Of a DNA stretch of 64,000 bases, positions 63,866 through 64,000 are shown in pieces (the first letter of the stretch is position 1; the number at the start of each line of letters is the position of its first letter). Origin of the DNA: Branchipolynoe longqiensis (Eukaryota; Annelida; Polychaeta; Phyllodocida; Polynoidae); contig CM059188.1 of assembly GCA_030323885.1 (NCBI GenBank), positions 114,246,776 to 114,310,775 of the forward strand. The letters run 5' to 3'. The notes below the pieces were generated by a model. That model saw only the letters and a list, made by a program, of their open reading frames with translations, did not search any database and was not told where the DNA came from. A program made the position numbers and the translations under genes.

Positions 63866-63917
63866 CTGAAAAAGAAAACCGGAAGTATTACTTTGTACAT
63901 AATGAGCGGAATAATAT

Positions 63918-64000
63918 ATGAGACTGTCTCAAAAGGTGCTAAGCAATATGGGACAAAACTTTTTCTATTGTAACGATCAACATACTATCTGCTTATGCAT
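63918..64000. mobile_element. TGTCTCAAAAGGTG element, cut by window end
   Basis: gactgtctcaaaaggtgcta then gcaatatgggacaaaa and cgatcaacatactatctgct. This is the inverse of the right half of 49738-49978. Confidence 0.75.

Overview
This is animal genomic DNA: two interrupted protein-coding genes with GT-AG introns, embedded in very dense short repeats. The best guess for the host is a mollusc, probably a gastropod. That rests on the protein sequences (bilaterian, not vertebrate-identical) and on a SINE at 29.0 kb, 32.9 kb, 50.2 kb and 52.7 kb that I recognise from molluscan genomes. No species can be named from the window alone. There is no bacterial, CRISPR, rRNA or convincing functional tRNA content.

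Gene 1 (+ strand, 2182-7298) is the 3' end of a METTL26-type (UPF0585/DUF938) methyltransferase-like gene. Four exons encode the last 84 residues; the SAM-binding N-terminal exons lie before the window. Gene 2 (- strand, 63865-24734) is HGS/Hrs, the ESCRT-0 subunit. Thirteen exons encode 769 residues: the rest of the VHS domain, a complete FYVE zinc finger, a UIM, a PSAP motif, the Hrs helical/coiled-coil region, a Pro/Gln-rich tail and a C-terminal clathrin box LISFD. Only the first ~40 residues (outside the window) are missing. All 13 exon phases join in frame. The two genes are convergent, with 17.4 kb of repeats between them.

The most unusual structure is in HGS at 26555-28411. A 75-bp segment straddling the 3' splice site of the Pro/Gln-rich exon is tandemly repeated 25 times. 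Each unit carries an acceptor AG, a 39-nt phase 0-0 open module (MYGKQAFSPGGSL-like), and in nearly every unit a GT donor followed by a 33-37 nt spacer. All indels I can find fall in the spacers and none in the 39-nt modules. It looks like a mini-exon array able in principle to add multiples of 13 residues to Hrs, although spacers this short could not be ordinary introns.

The rest is mobile DNA. (i) A tRNA-derived SINE of ~330 bp (called SINE-A here) has more than 20 copies, and there are three other tRNA-headed families (SINE-B, -C, -D). (ii) Many small terminal-inverted-repeat (TIR) elements are present: a TTAA-flanked family, a CAGGGATGAAAG family with 6-bp target duplications and internal tandem repeats, a family with perfect 8-bp duplications, and several others. 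No transposase was found. (iii) A decayed tyrosine-recombinase retrotransposon with split direct repeats lies at 12.2-14.1 kb. (iv) There is one LINE reverse-transcriptase tail and one probable solo LTR. (v) Minisatellites are common, one of them grown from a SINE promoter. Repeated nesting of one family in another gives a readable order of insertion.
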